A stretch of DNA of 64,000 bases from Vallitalea longa (GTDB lineage Bacteria; Bacillota; Clostridia; Lachnospirales; Vallitaleaceae). Of the stretch, positions 17,153 through 25,319 are shown piece by piece; the first letter of the stretch is position 1, and every line of letters starts with the position of its first letter. The stretch is from positions 124,001 to 188,000 of the forward strand of contig NZ_BRLB01000003.1 of assembly GCF_027923465.1 (NCBI RefSeq), in the 5' to 3' direction. Under the pieces are notes generated by a model that was not told the origin of the DNA, ran no database searches, and saw only the letters and a list, made by a program, of their open reading frames with translations. The translations under genes were made by a program, and so were the position numbers.

Positions 17153-17875
17153 ATGCAGTATAATCCGTCATTACCAGTTTATATTCAAATAAAAGAAGAT
17201 ATAATAAAAAAAATACGAATGGGTATTTGGAAAGAAAATGAAAAAATACCCTCGGAATTAAAATTGATGGAAGAATATCACGCAGGAAGAGGAACAGTCA
17301 GAGAGGCTATCAAGTTAATAATTGACGAAGGATATCTATATATCAAAAAGGGCATAGGAACATTTGTAGCTCAGAGGGAAGTCGGAATCTCTATTGAACC
17401 ATTTGTAAGTTTGACTTATTTTATTAAAATGCGTGGATTGAATATAAATACTAGGATATTAGAAAAAAAAGAAGTAATAATAAATAAAGAGTTAGCTGAA
17501 GAAACAAGTATAAAAGAAAATACCAAGTGTCTGTTTGTAAAAAGGCTTAGAATGATGGACCAACGTCCTATTGGACTTGAAATATTTCATTTTGTCTACG
17601 GAGAAGAAAACTTTTTTAAAGACTTCAATTTTGAAAATGGGATATCTCATTATTTATTTGAGGATCTGAAAGTATCTGTAACCAAGTTGAACATGGATTT
17701 AGAGATTGTCAAAGCTTCTGGAGAAGAAAAAGAATTATTGCAATTGAGTGATGATAGTAAAATGATGATTTCTAATAGAGTCGTATATGTTAATAAAGAA
17801 AAAGATATTCTCTACCATCTCAAATTCTATTGTGGTGAGCAATTAAGCAAAATAGGAATGGATAACTTTGTGTAA
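17153..17875 (+). CDS. GntR-family regulator, HutC/UTRA subfamily
   Basis: 240 residues. Residues 1-70 form the winged helix (YIQIKEDIIKKIRMGIWKENEKIPSELKLMEEY, then GRGTVREAIKLII). Residues about 85-235 form the UTRA small-ligand domain shared by HutC, FarR and TreR. A strong AGGAGGG precedes the ATG. It is monocistronic and flanked by terminators. No operator or target is evident beside it. The UTRA subfamily often senses sugars, sugar phosphates or amino-acid intermediates such as urocanate, and the hut genes lie 16 kb away, but no motif connects them. Confidence 0.93.
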   Translation: MQYNPSLPVYIQIKEDIIKKIRMGIWKENEKIPSELKLMEEYHAGRGTVREAIKLIIDEGYLYIKKGIGTFVAQREVGISIEPFVSLTYFIKMRGLNINTRILEKKEVIINKELAEETSIKENTKCLFVKRLRMMDQRPIGLEIFHFVYGEENFFKDFNFENGISHYLFEDLKVSVTKLNMDLEIVKASGEEKELLQLSDDSKMMISNRVVYVNKEKDILYHLKFYCGEQLSKIGMDNFV

Positions 17876-17879
17876 ATAG

Positions 17880-17925
17880 AACTTTGCAGAATAAAAGTAA
17901 TCCAATTTTATTCTGCAAAGTTTGT
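17880..17925. terminator. Intrinsic terminator between the gntR and DUF6512-like genes
   Basis: AACTTTGCAGAATAAAA and TTTTATTCTGCAAAGTT form a perfect 17-bp stem. It separates two convergent genes. Confidence 0.85.
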
Positions 17926-17961
17926 AATAAATATAAATTATTATCATTCATTAATTATAGT

Positions 17962-18504
17962 CTAACTTTTTGGAGGTATTCCGTAATATCCTGTTGTGGA
18001 ATCTCTGAAGAAATCAGTTTTTATAGGTCTAAAAGTAAATAAGGTAATTGCTATAAACAGGAATAAGAAGATATAAAAACCTATCATATTTTTACATTTA
18101 CTCTTTCTAGTACATCTCAATAGGAAATAGCTGACTAACTGTCCTGCAAAAGCTCCAACAAAAAACGAAATAAAATGAAGTGCCATAGGATTATCATTGA
18201 ATATCAATTCATATAAGAAAATAATCAGGTAAGTTGTTACAATAAAAACAATTACTGAAATGGCTTTAGCGAAAACAAAATTGTTTACGTCATGTTTAAT
18301 GAAAAAATATTCAATAATGCTTACTATGATTACTGGATAGAACATTATCTTGATATGCTCCCATTGACTTTCGTTAACGGGACTGAATAAACCTATGAAT
18401 GTACATTCTGTCCATTCATACAAAAAATGAAATAAACTTCCAATAAGTATGATTGCTACTGCTGAAATAATCTCAGCTATTATAACTTTCTTACGGTCGT
18501 TCAT
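17962..18504 (-). CDS. DUF6512-like integral membrane protein
   Basis: 180 residues from the ATG after AAGGTGGTG; an in-frame ATG six codons earlier overlaps that site. There are about five or six hydrophobic segments. The stretch GSLFHFLYEWTECTFIGLFSPVNESQWEHIKIMFYP is the conserved signature I associate with the DUF6512 family of Clostridia membrane proteins. Function unknown. The gene stands alone and is convergent with the GntR gene. Confidence 0.8.
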   Translation of the reverse strand: MNDRKKVIIAEIISAVAIILIGSLFHFLYEWTECTFIGLFSPVNESQWEHIKIMFYPVIIVSIIEYFFIKHDVNNFVFAKAISVIVFIVTTYLIIFLYELIFNDNPMALHFISFFVGAFAGQLVSYFLLRCTRKSKCKNMIGFYIFLFLFIAITLFTFRPIKTDFFRDSTTGYYGIPPKS

Positions 18505-18522
18505 AAAAAACACCACCTTCAT

Positions 18523-18904
18523 ATGTCTATAGTATATGTCAATTACATTAAAAAAATAGTTCTAATTAATAAAAAATTAATAAAAAACTTGATTTTGTTT
18601 TATTTAAATTACCAATTAATAAAAAATAATTTTAATTACTAAAAGTGTTATGAGAATAATTGAATATTAAAATAGAAGATGATAATATAAAAACATAACC
18701 CTAAGTCTTCTAAAAACAATAATAGAAATTAGAACATTGTACTTATTGATAGTCTGATAACATATTAAAATGACCTTTTATTAACTATATCTCATTATAT
18801 TTATCTATGTAAATATAGTAATATATACAAACACAACTGAATATGAATTGAATATGATTATTATATAGATAGTGGTATAACGATCTATATAAATATTATA
18901 TAAA
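18523..18904. other. AT-rich intergenic region upstream of the lysine riboswitch
   Basis: Very AT-rich, with several imperfect copies of AATTAATAAAAAA around 18565-18640. A 9-bp inverted repeat, TATATAGAT (18862-18870) and ATCTATATA (18883-18891), lies just before the aptamer. No convincing -35/-10 pair or ORF was found, although the riboswitch transcript must start in or near this stretch. Confidence 0.5.
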
Positions 18905-19098
18905 ACATGAATAGAGGCGCGAAGGAGAGGGTAATCTTTAATTGTCAAGGAGAAGAACCTCTAATATTAAAGACGAATGGATCCTTTGCCGAAAGAGTAT
19001 GTTTGTTCTTGAACTTATTCTTGGTGATAATGTTAATCCCTTATCACTGCCATAAAGGATGATTAGTATATCCTGTGTTTATGGAGAGCTATTTATGT
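18905..19098 (+). promoter_or_regulatory. Lysine riboswitch (L-box) aptamer
   Basis: Conserved L-box blocks appear in order: ATAGAGGCGCGA at the 5' edge, AAGGAGAAG, TTTGCCGAAAGAG, TTCTTGGTGATAA, CACTGCCATAAAGGAT and TATGGAGAGCTAT at the 3' edge. Supporting helices are P1 (ACATGAATAG 18905-18914 with CTATTTATGT 19089-19098, one G-U), P4 (GTGATAA 19024-19030 with TTATCAC 19041-19047) and P5 (CATAAAGGAT 19051-19060 with ATCCT 19070-19074 and TTTATG 19078-19083). It lies about 180 nt before the first gene of the lysine fermentation operon. Lysine riboswitches usually repress biosynthesis or uptake genes; here the regulated genes are catabolic. Confidence 0.93.
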
Positions 19099-19135
19099 AT
19101 TGAAAATAAGATTTCATTACATAAATAGCTTTTTT
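19087..19135 (+). terminator. Riboswitch-controlled terminator 1
   Basis: AGCTATTTATGTA (19087-19099) pairs perfectly with TACATAAATAGCT (19118-19130), followed by a run of T. Its 5' arm contains the entire 3' strand of aptamer helix P1 (19089-19098), so aptamer closure and this terminator exclude each other. Ligand binding should therefore favour read-through. Confidence 0.88.
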
Positions 19136-19140
19136 AATGA

Positions 19141-19176
19141 AAAAGCACTGAAATCTTATTTTCAGTGCTTTTCTTG
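19141..19176 (+). terminator. Terminator 2, antagonised by the loop of terminator 1
   Basis: AAAAGCACTGAAA (19141-19153) pairs with TTTCAGTGCTTTT (19160-19172), followed by CTT. Its core TGAAATCTTATTTTCA (19149-19164) is the exact reverse complement of 19101-19116, the loop of terminator 1. If terminator 1 is disrupted, that 16-nt segment can invade and abolish this hairpin. Confidence 0.8.
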
Positions 19177-19240
19177 CGTTATCAGATGAGAATTAGGGTG
19201 AAATCACTAGAAAGGAGTGGATATTTTATTTAGGGTTAAA

Positions 19241-19259
19241 ACTTAACTGTTAGTTAAGT
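19241..19259. repeat. Palindrome before the kal ribosome site
   Basis: ACTTAACT-GTT-AGTTAAGT is a perfect 8-bp inverted repeat with a 3-nt centre, ending 4 bp before the AAAGGAG site of kal. It may be an operator or a small translational hairpin. Confidence 0.6.
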
Positions 19260-19279
19260 AAAGAAAGGAGTTAAGGTAT

Positions 19280-19660
19280 ATGAAATCATTAATCAGAATC
19301 AGAATGAGTACTCATGATGCTCACTACGGTGGAAATTTAGTTGATGGTGCCAAGATTTTACAGCTTTTCGGTGATGTGGCAACAGAACTATTAATTAAAA
19401 ATGACGGAGACGAAGGATTATTTAAGGCGTACGATAATATTGAATTCATGGCTCCTGTGTATGCTGGTGACTATATAGAATGTGAAGGACAGATTACAGG
19501 ATTTGGTAAAACTTCTAGAAAAATGGTATTCGAAGCTAGAAAGGTCATAAGACAAAGACCAGATATCAATGATTCAGCAGCTGAGATTATGGAAGAATCT
19601 GTGATTGTTTGTAAAGCAAGTGGAACATGTGTCGTTCCTAAGGATAAACAAAGAAAGTAG
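19280..19660 (+). CDS. kal: 3-aminobutyryl-CoA ammonia lyase
   Basis: 126 residues with a hotdog-type fold pattern ([24 protein letters not shown], then [21 protein letters not shown]). This length and the N-terminal [13 protein letters not shown] pattern match Kal of the clostridial lysine fermentation pathway, which eliminates ammonia from L-3-aminobutyryl-CoA to give crotonyl-CoA. AAAGGAG precedes the ATG. It is first in the ten-gene lysine operon, directly under the lysine riboswitch. Neighbouring kce and kdd leave little doubt about the role. Confidence 0.93.
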   Translation: MKSLIRIRMSTHDAHYGGNLVDGAKILQLFGDVATELLIKNDGDEGLFKAYDNIEFMAPVYAGDYIECEGQITGFGKTSRKMVFEARKVIRQRPDINDSAAEIMEESVIVCKASGTCVVPKDKQRK

Positions 19661-19669
19661 GTAGTGGTT

Positions 19670-20485
19670 ATGGAGAAATTAATAATTACAGCAGCTATTT
19701 GTGGAGCAGAAGTAACTAAGGAACATAATCCTAATGTGCCATACACTGTAGAAGAGATTGTAGAAGAAGCTTATAATGCTTACAAAGCAGGTGCAAGTAT
19801 CATTCACTTACATGTAAGAGAAGATGATGGTACTCCTACACAAGATAAAAATAGATTCGAAAAATGCATTAACGGGATAAAAGAAAGATGTAAAGACGTT
19901 ATCATTCAACCATCCACTGGTGGGGCAGTAGGTATGACTAATGATGAAAGATTGCAACCTATTTATCTTAATCCTGAAATGGCTACTCTTGATTGTGGTA
20001 CTTGCAATTTTGGTGGGGACGAGATTTTTATAAATACTGAAAACACTATAATAGAGTTTGCTAACAGAATGAATGAACTTGGTATAAAACCTGAAATAGA
20101 GGTCTTCGATAAAGGAATGGTAGATATGGCTGTCAGGTTACATAGAAAAGGCTATATCAAAGCACCGCTTCATTTCAACTTTGTTTTGGGAGTAAACGGA
20201 GGTATAACTGCTACACCTAGAGACTTGATTTATCTTGTGAACAGTATTCCAGTAGGTTCAACATATACTGTAACAGGTATTGGAAGAAATGAGTTCAACA
20301 TGGCTGTCATGGGTATCATTATGGGCGGACACGTTAGAGTAGGTTATGAAGACAATATCTATATGAGTAAAGGTGTTTTAGCTAAATCTAATGGGGAACT
20401 TGTTGAGAGAGTCGTAAGATTGGCTAAAGAACTAGGTAGAGAAATAGCAAGTCCAGATGAAGCAAGAAAAATATTGAATATCTAG
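19670..20485 (+). CDS. kce: 3-keto-5-aminohexanoate cleavage enzyme (BKACE family)
   Basis: 271 residues. Zinc-binding HLHVRE near residue 46, the following DDGTPTQD segment and a QPSTGG segment identify the beta-keto-acid cleavage enzyme family. Kce converts 3-keto-5-aminohexanoate plus acetyl-CoA into 3-aminobutyryl-CoA plus acetoacetate. The ATG at 19670 is preferred over a GTG two codons earlier because of spacing to the upstream purine-rich site. It lies 9 bp after kal, the enzyme that takes its product. Confidence 0.94.
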   Translation: MEKLIITAAICGAEVTKEHNPNVPYTVEEIVEEAYNAYKAGASIIHLHVREDDGTPTQDKNRFEKCINGIKERCKDVIIQPSTGGAVGMTNDERLQPIYLNPEMATLDCGTCNFGGDEIFINTENTIIEFANRMNELGIKPEIEVFDKGMVDMAVRLHRKGYIKAPLHFNFVLGVNGGITATPRDLIYLVNSIPVGSTYTVTGIGRNEFNMAVMGIIMGGHVRVGYEDNIYMSKGVLAKSNGELVERVVRLAKELGREIASPDEARKILNI

Positions 20486-20540
20486 ATTGATATATTTTGG
20501 AGAAGGTATATGAATCAATAAATTAAGAGAAGGTGAAAAG

Positions 20541-21185
20541 GTGAATAAACTAGTCAGTGAAAACCAAATAAAGCCTTTATTAAAAAATGGGTTAGTCATT
20601 ATGATAGGAGGTTTTTTGGGGTGCGGAACTCCTGAGAAGATTATCGACTTGATAATTGAATCAGGAATCAAGGATTTGACTATCATTGGTAATGATACTA
20701 GTTATGAAGATAAAGGAATAGGAAGACTTATTGTTAATAGACAGGTAAAAAAAGTCATAACTTCACATATAGGTACTAATCCTGTAACAGGACAATTAAT
20801 GAATAGTGGTGAATTAGAAGTAGAATTATCACCACAAGGAACTCTTATAGAAAGAATAAGAGCAGGTGGTTATGGTCTAGGTGGAGTACTTACTCCTACT
20901 GGGGTTGGAACATTGGTTGAAGAAGGGAAAAAAGTTCTTGATATAGATGAAAAAGAATATTTACTTGAAATGCCTATCAGAGCAGATATGGCTCTTGTGC
21001 GTGGAAGCATTGTTGATACATTTGGCAATACCATATACAAAGGTACAACAAGGAATTTTAATCCAATGATAGCTATGGCAGCTGATACAGTTATTGTAGA
21101 AGCTGAAGAATTAGTTAAGCCAGGCGAGCTTGACAAAGAAAGTATTATAACACCGGGTGTTCTGGTTGATTATATAATTAACTAA
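20541..21185 (+). CDS. atoD: Acyl-CoA:acetoacetate CoA-transferase, alpha subunit
   Basis: 214 residues starting with GTG after AGAAGGTGAAAAG. The first-subunit signature of class I CoA-transferases is present (MIGGFLGCGTPEKIIDLII, then GNDTSYEDKG) together with LSPQGTLIERIRAGGYGLGGVLTPTGVGT. With the next gene it forms the heteromeric transferase that moves CoA from butyryl-CoA to acetoacetate, handling the acetoacetate released by Kce. It belongs to the lysine operon. Confidence 0.94.
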   Translation: MNKLVSENQIKPLLKNGLVIMIGGFLGCGTPEKIIDLIIESGIKDLTIIGNDTSYEDKGIGRLIVNRQVKKVITSHIGTNPVTGQLMNSGELEVELSPQGTLIERIRAGGYGLGGVLTPTGVGTLVEEGKKVLDIDEKEYLLEMPIRADMALVRGSIVDTFGNTIYKGTTRNFNPMIAMAADTVIVEAEELVKPGELDKESIITPGVLVDYIIN

Positions 21186-21200
21186 AGTGGGGTGAGTCAT

Positions 21201-21863
21201 ATGATAGATAAGAAATTAGGAAAAGAAATTATTGCAAGAAGAGTGGCGAAAGAATTAAGAGATGGTCAGCTTGTTAACTTGGGCATAGGACTTCCTACTA
21301 AAATAGCTAATTATATTCCAGAAGGTATAGAGGTTAGTTTCCAATCGGAAAATGGTATGACAGGTTTGGAAAAATTATCCGAAAGTGATAAAGAAAATGA
21401 AGATATAATAAATGCAGGCGGAGGATATGTAGGCGTATTAGAAAATGGAGCATTCTTTGATACTAGTTTTTCCTTTGGACTTATAAGAGGTGGACACGTG
21501 GATTTGACTGTTCTTGGAGCACTAGAAGTCGACAAGATGGGGAATCTTGCAAGCTGGATAATTCCAGGTAAACTTGTTCCTGGTATGGGTGGAGCTATGG
21601 ACCTTGTGACAGGTGCCAAGAAAGTGATAATAGCCATGCTCCATACAGCAAAAGGAAAACCAAAGATATTAGAGGAATGTACATTACCATTAACAGCAAA
21701 AGGAGTTATCGATTTAATAGTTACAGAACTAGGGGTTATGGAAGTAACAGACGAAGGTATAGTATTAAAAGAAATAAATAAAGATACAACAATAGAAGAA
21801 ATCAAATCATTGACTGCTTGTGAATTAATCATAGATGATGATTTACAAGTAATGGAAATATAG
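21201..21863 (+). CDS. atoA: Acyl-CoA:acetoacetate CoA-transferase, beta subunit
   Basis: 220 residues from the ATG at 21201 (GTGGGGTGA upstream; a GTG three codons earlier is in frame). The [15 protein letters not shown] segment and the catalytic glutamate motif SENGMTG mark the beta subunit of class I CoA-transferases. It follows the alpha subunit by 15 bp. It completes the lysine pathway step that generates acetoacetyl-CoA for cleavage to acetyl-CoA. Confidence 0.94.
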   Translation: MIDKKLGKEIIARRVAKELRDGQLVNLGIGLPTKIANYIPEGIEVSFQSENGMTGLEKLSESDKENEDIINAGGGYVGVLENGAFFDTSFSFGLIRGGHVDLTVLGALEVDKMGNLASWIIPGKLVPGMGGAMDLVTGAKKVIIAMLHTAKGKPKILEECTLPLTAKGVIDLIVTELGVMEVTDEGIVLKEINKDTTIEEIKSLTACELIIDDDLQVMEI

Positions 21864-21965
21864 TTTTGTTTATAAGTTTTTATGGGTTTTTCAGTAATAC
21901 TTTAATTGATGACTTATTGTAATTTGATTATATAGTTTATAACATTTAGAAAGGATTGATTAAAA

Positions 21966-23000
21966 ATGATAGGATGCAAATACGGAACACATAGAGTAAT
22001 AGAGCCAAAAGGAGTATTGCCACAAGCAGCTTATAAGATATCTAATGACATGAATATATATGACAATGAAATGCTCATAGATATTCAGGCTCTCAACATT
22101 GATTCAGCTAGTTTCACTCAAATAAAAAATGTATGTGATAAAGATAAAGATAAAATGGAAAAAATGATACTTGATATAGTTGCCGAAAGAGGTAAAATGC
22201 AGAATCCTGAAACTGGTTCAGGTGGAATGCTTATAGGAACTATAAAAGAAATAGGAAAAAACCTTAAGGATCGTGACCTTGAAGTCGGAGATAAAATTGC
22301 TTCACTAGTATCACTTACACTTACTCCATTGAAAATCGAAGAAATCATAGATATAAAAATGGACATAGACCGTGTAGAAGTAAAAGGAACAGCTGTATTA
22401 TTCGAGAGTGGTATATACGCAAAGCTTCCAAAAGATATGGAAGAAACACTCGCACTTGCAGCACTTGATGTAGCAGGAGCACCAGCTCAGACTAGAAAAT
22501 TAGTTAAGAAAGATCAAACAGTCCTAGTTCTTGGAGCTAATGGAAAATCAGGATTATTATGCTGTTACGAAGCAAGAAAACAAGTAGGAGAAAATGGTAA
22601 AGTAATCGGATTGGTTAGAAGTGAAAAAAGAAGAAAATTCTTGGAAGAAACAGGATTCTGTCATGAGATTATCCTTGCTGATGCAACTAATCCTACAAAA
22701 GTATTAGAAGAAGTCATGAAGGTAACAGATGGAAAAGAAATAGATGTTGCAATTAACTGCGTTAACATTCCAAATACAGAAATGTCTACAATACTTCCTG
22801 TAAAAGAAGGAGGAATAGTATATTTCTTCTCAATGGCTACAAGCTTTACTAAAGCTGCACTTGGAGCAGAAGGTATTGGAAAAGATGTTAACATGATTAT
22901 TGGTAATGGATATTCTAGAAATCATGCTGATATTACTCTAGAAGATGTTAGAGAAAGTAAAACAATCATGGATATATTCGAGAAAATGTATATTAATTAA
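21966..23000 (+). CDS. kdd: L-erythro-3,5-diaminohexanoate dehydrogenase
   Basis: 344 residues. The N-terminal GTHRVIEPKGVLPQAAYKI and the dinucleotide-binding QTVLVLGANGKSGLLCCYEARKQ (about residues 180-200) match Kdd, an NAD(P)-dependent oxidative deaminase giving 3-keto-5-aminohexanoate. AGAAAGGATTG precedes the ATG. There is a 100-bp gap after atoA without a terminator, so it is likely still one operon. It supplies the substrate of Kce and uses the product of the KamDE aminomutase. Confidence 0.94.
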   Translation: MIGCKYGTHRVIEPKGVLPQAAYKISNDMNIYDNEMLIDIQALNIDSASFTQIKNVCDKDKDKMEKMILDIVAERGKMQNPETGSGGMLIGTIKEIGKNLKDRDLEVGDKIASLVSLTLTPLKIEEIIDIKMDIDRVEVKGTAVLFESGIYAKLPKDMEETLALAALDVAGAPAQTRKLVKKDQTVLVLGANGKSGLLCCYEARKQVGENGKVIGLVRSEKRRKFLEETGFCHEIILADATNPTKVLEEVMKVTDGKEIDVAINCVNIPNTEMSTILPVKEGGIVYFFSMATSFTKAALGAEGIGKDVNMIIGNGYSRNHADITLEDVRESKTIMDIFEKMYIN

Positions 23001-23020
23001 GTTTACGTGTGGGGTGTAAA

Positions 23021-24304
23021 ATGAAAAAGAGTAGAAGGTATGAATATTATAGTAATGTAAGTGATAGCGATTGGAATGATTGGAAGTGGCAGATTAGAAA
23101 TAGAATCAAGAATGTAGAAGAACTCAAGAAATTTCTACCACTATATGAATCTGAAGAAGAAGGAATAAAGAAATGCTTGCAATCACTTAGAATGGCCATT
23201 ACTCCATACTACTTATCTCTTATTGATAAGAATGATGAGAATGACCCTATCAGAAAACAAGCTGTACCAAATAGTTTAGAATTGCACAGATCAGAAGTTG
23301 ATTTCGTAGACCCATTATCAGAAGATGCGCATTCGCCTGTACCAGGATTAGTACATCGTTATCCAGATAGAGTACTGTTTCTAGTAACAGACCAATGTTC
23401 CATGTACTGTAGACATTGTACCCGTAGAAGATTTGCAGGACATACAGACACTGAATTACCAATAAATAGAATAAATACAGCAATAGATTATATTGCTAAT
23501 ACACCCGTAGTAAGAGATGTATTGTTATCAGGAGGAGATGCTCTTCTATTATCAGATGATAAATTAGAATATATCATTCAGAAGTTAAGAGAAATCCCTC
23601 ATGTAGAAATAATAAGAATCGGTACCAGAACACCAGTAGTGATGCCTCAGAGAATAACTGATAATCTTGTTGATATGTTGAAGAAATATCATCCAATATA
23701 TATAAACACACATTTCAATCATCCTAACGAGATTACAAAAGAATCTAAAGAAGCATGTGAAAAATTAGCGAATGCAGGTATTCCTTTAGGTAATCAGTCA
23801 GTTTTATTAAAAGGTGTGAACGATTGTGTTTTCGTTATGAAGAAGTTGGTCAATGAATTAGTTAAGATAAGAGTAAAACCTTATTACCTATACCAATGTG
23901 ATTTGACAGTTGGAATTGAGCATTTCAGAACATCTGTATCAAAAGGTATTGAAATAATAGAAGGGCTTAGAGGACATACAAGTGGATTATGTGTTCCTAC
24001 TTTCGTTATTGATGCACCTGGCGGAGGAGGTAAAATTCCTGTAATGCCTAATTATGTAATATCCCAAGGATACAATAAAGTAGTTCTTAGAAACTTTGAA
24101 GGTGTCATAACAACATATAAAGAACCTGAACATTATGAGCCTGGATGTAATTGTGAAGTGTGTAGACATGAAAAAGAATCGCATCTGGTTGGTGTTGCAG
24201 AACTTATATCAAATAATGAAAAATCATTGATGGAACCAGAAGGTCTCGAAAGGAAAATGAGAGGATATGGACATCTTGACAAAGCTGTTTCAAAGGCTAA
24301 CTGA
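23021..24304 (+). CDS. kamA: Lysine 2,3-aminomutase (radical SAM, PLP)
   Basis: 427 residues from the ATG after GTGGGGTGTAAA. The radical-SAM cluster motif is CSMYCRHC (CxxxCxxC), followed by TRRRF and LLSGGDALLLSD. The PLP lysine lies in PGGGGKIPV near residue 330, and a C-terminal CNCEVC metal-binding motif is present. It isomerises L-alpha-lysine to L-beta-lysine in the cytoplasm, the entry step of the pathway. Length agrees with clostridial KamA (about 416). Oxygen sensitivity of this class fits an anaerobe. The next gene overlaps its 3' end by 38 bp. Confidence 0.96.
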   Translation: MKKSRRYEYYSNVSDSDWNDWKWQIRNRIKNVEELKKFLPLYESEEEGIKKCLQSLRMAITPYYLSLIDKNDENDPIRKQAVPNSLELHRSEVDFVDPLSEDAHSPVPGLVHRYPDRVLFLVTDQCSMYCRHCTRRRFAGHTDTELPINRINTAIDYIANTPVVRDVLLSGGDALLLSDDKLEYIIQKLREIPHVEIIRIGTRTPVVMPQRITDNLVDMLKKYHPIYINTHFNHPNEITKESKEACEKLANAGIPLGNQSVLLKGVNDCVFVMKKLVNELVKIRVKPYYLYQCDLTVGIEHFRTSVSKGIEIIEGLRGHTSGLCVPTFVIDAPGGGGKIPVMPNYVISQGYNKVVLRNFEGVITTYKEPEHYEPGCNCEVCRHEKESHLVGVAELISNNEKSLMEPEGLERKMRGYGHLDKAVSKAN

Positions 24305-25304
24305 GTACAATAGCATATCAATAATAGGCATGGATAAAAATGTTGGAAAAACGACGACACTAAATTTTATTATAAACAAGGCTAGGGGTATATATACCCT
24401 TGGCCTTACCTCCATCGGAAGAGATGGGGAAGAGAAGGATATGGTGACAGGAACAAAAAAACCGAGAATATACGTTAGCAGAAATACTTATATAGCTACA
24501 GCAAAAAAATGTATAATATCAAGTGATGTGACTAAGGAGGTAATTGATACTACTGGTATTAATACACCAATAGGAGAAATTGTTATTATCAAATCTCTCA
24601 GCGATGGCTATATTGAACTTGCAGGACCCTCACTGAATACCTATATGAAAGAAATATGTATGAAGCTAAGTAGCTATGGATGTGATTATGTCTTGTGTGA
24701 TGGTGCTGTTTCAAGAAAAACATTTGCATCTCCTGTTATAACTGATGCAACTATACTGTGTACTGGTGCTTCTGTCAGCAATGATATCCGTAGAGTTGCT
24801 TGTGAAAGTCTTCATACCATTACTCTATTATCAATTAATAAAAATACAGATGATAAATTAAAGAAAACTTTAAAAAATAATGAGCGTTGTAAAGTATGTC
24901 TAGTAACCAAAGATTATGAATTAAGAGATCTTAATATACTTACATCTTTAGAAGCTTCAGGTGATATAGTCAATAATCTGGATAAATCTATCAAATATAT
25001 AGTGATAAGAGGCATAATATCTGATAGGTTGATTCTTGGAATTATCGGTAATACAGAATTATATAGAGATATAGCAATAATAGTAGAAGATGGAACTAAA
25101 TTATTCTTAAGTAAAAAGGTCTATGATATTTTTACTAGAAGCGGCGGAACCATTGAAGGGTTAAATAAGATTAATGTTGTAGGAGTATCTGTCAATCCAG
25201 TTTCTCCTTATGGTTATGAATTCGATAAAGGTAAGTTGGAATCCATAATAAAGGAAGGAACAGAATTACCTGTGTTTAATGTATATGATGCAAAAATCAG
25301 CTAG
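24267..25304 (+). CDS. kamB: KamB, P-loop subunit of the putative lysine 5,6-aminomutase reactivase
   Basis: 345 residues, overlapping the end of kamA by 38 bp. A Walker A-like loop GMDKNVGKTTT appears near residue 21. The rest shows Rossmann-like alternation (DYVLCDGAVSRKTFASPVITDATILCTGA). Position between kamA and the MutS-like gene is the conserved site of kamB in lysine-fermenting Clostridia. KamB/KamC are thought to reactivate the adenosylcobalamin-dependent KamDE enzyme. The identity rests mainly on synteny and the P-loop. Confidence 0.85.
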   Translation: MDILTKLFQRLTEYNSISIIGMDKNVGKTTTLNFIINKARGIYTLGLTSIGRDGEEKDMVTGTKKPRIYVSRNTYIATAKKCIISSDVTKEVIDTTGINTPIGEIVIIKSLSDGYIELAGPSLNTYMKEICMKLSSYGCDYVLCDGAVSRKTFASPVITDATILCTGASVSNDIRRVACESLHTITLLSINKNTDDKLKKTLKNNERCKVCLVTKDYELRDLNILTSLEASGDIVNNLDKSIKYIVIRGIISDRLILGIIGNTELYRDIAIIVEDGTKLFLSKKVYDIFTRSGGTIEGLNKINVVGVSVNPVSPYGYEFDKGKLESIIKEGTELPVFNVYDAKIS

Positions 25305-25319
25305 GGGGCGATTAATATA

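Noticed and set aside
21311-21832. 173-codon open frame on the minus strand inside atoA
   Set aside because: It is fully antisense to a well-supported CoA-transferase gene, has low-complexity composition typical of shadow frames and no recognisable domain or ribosome site.
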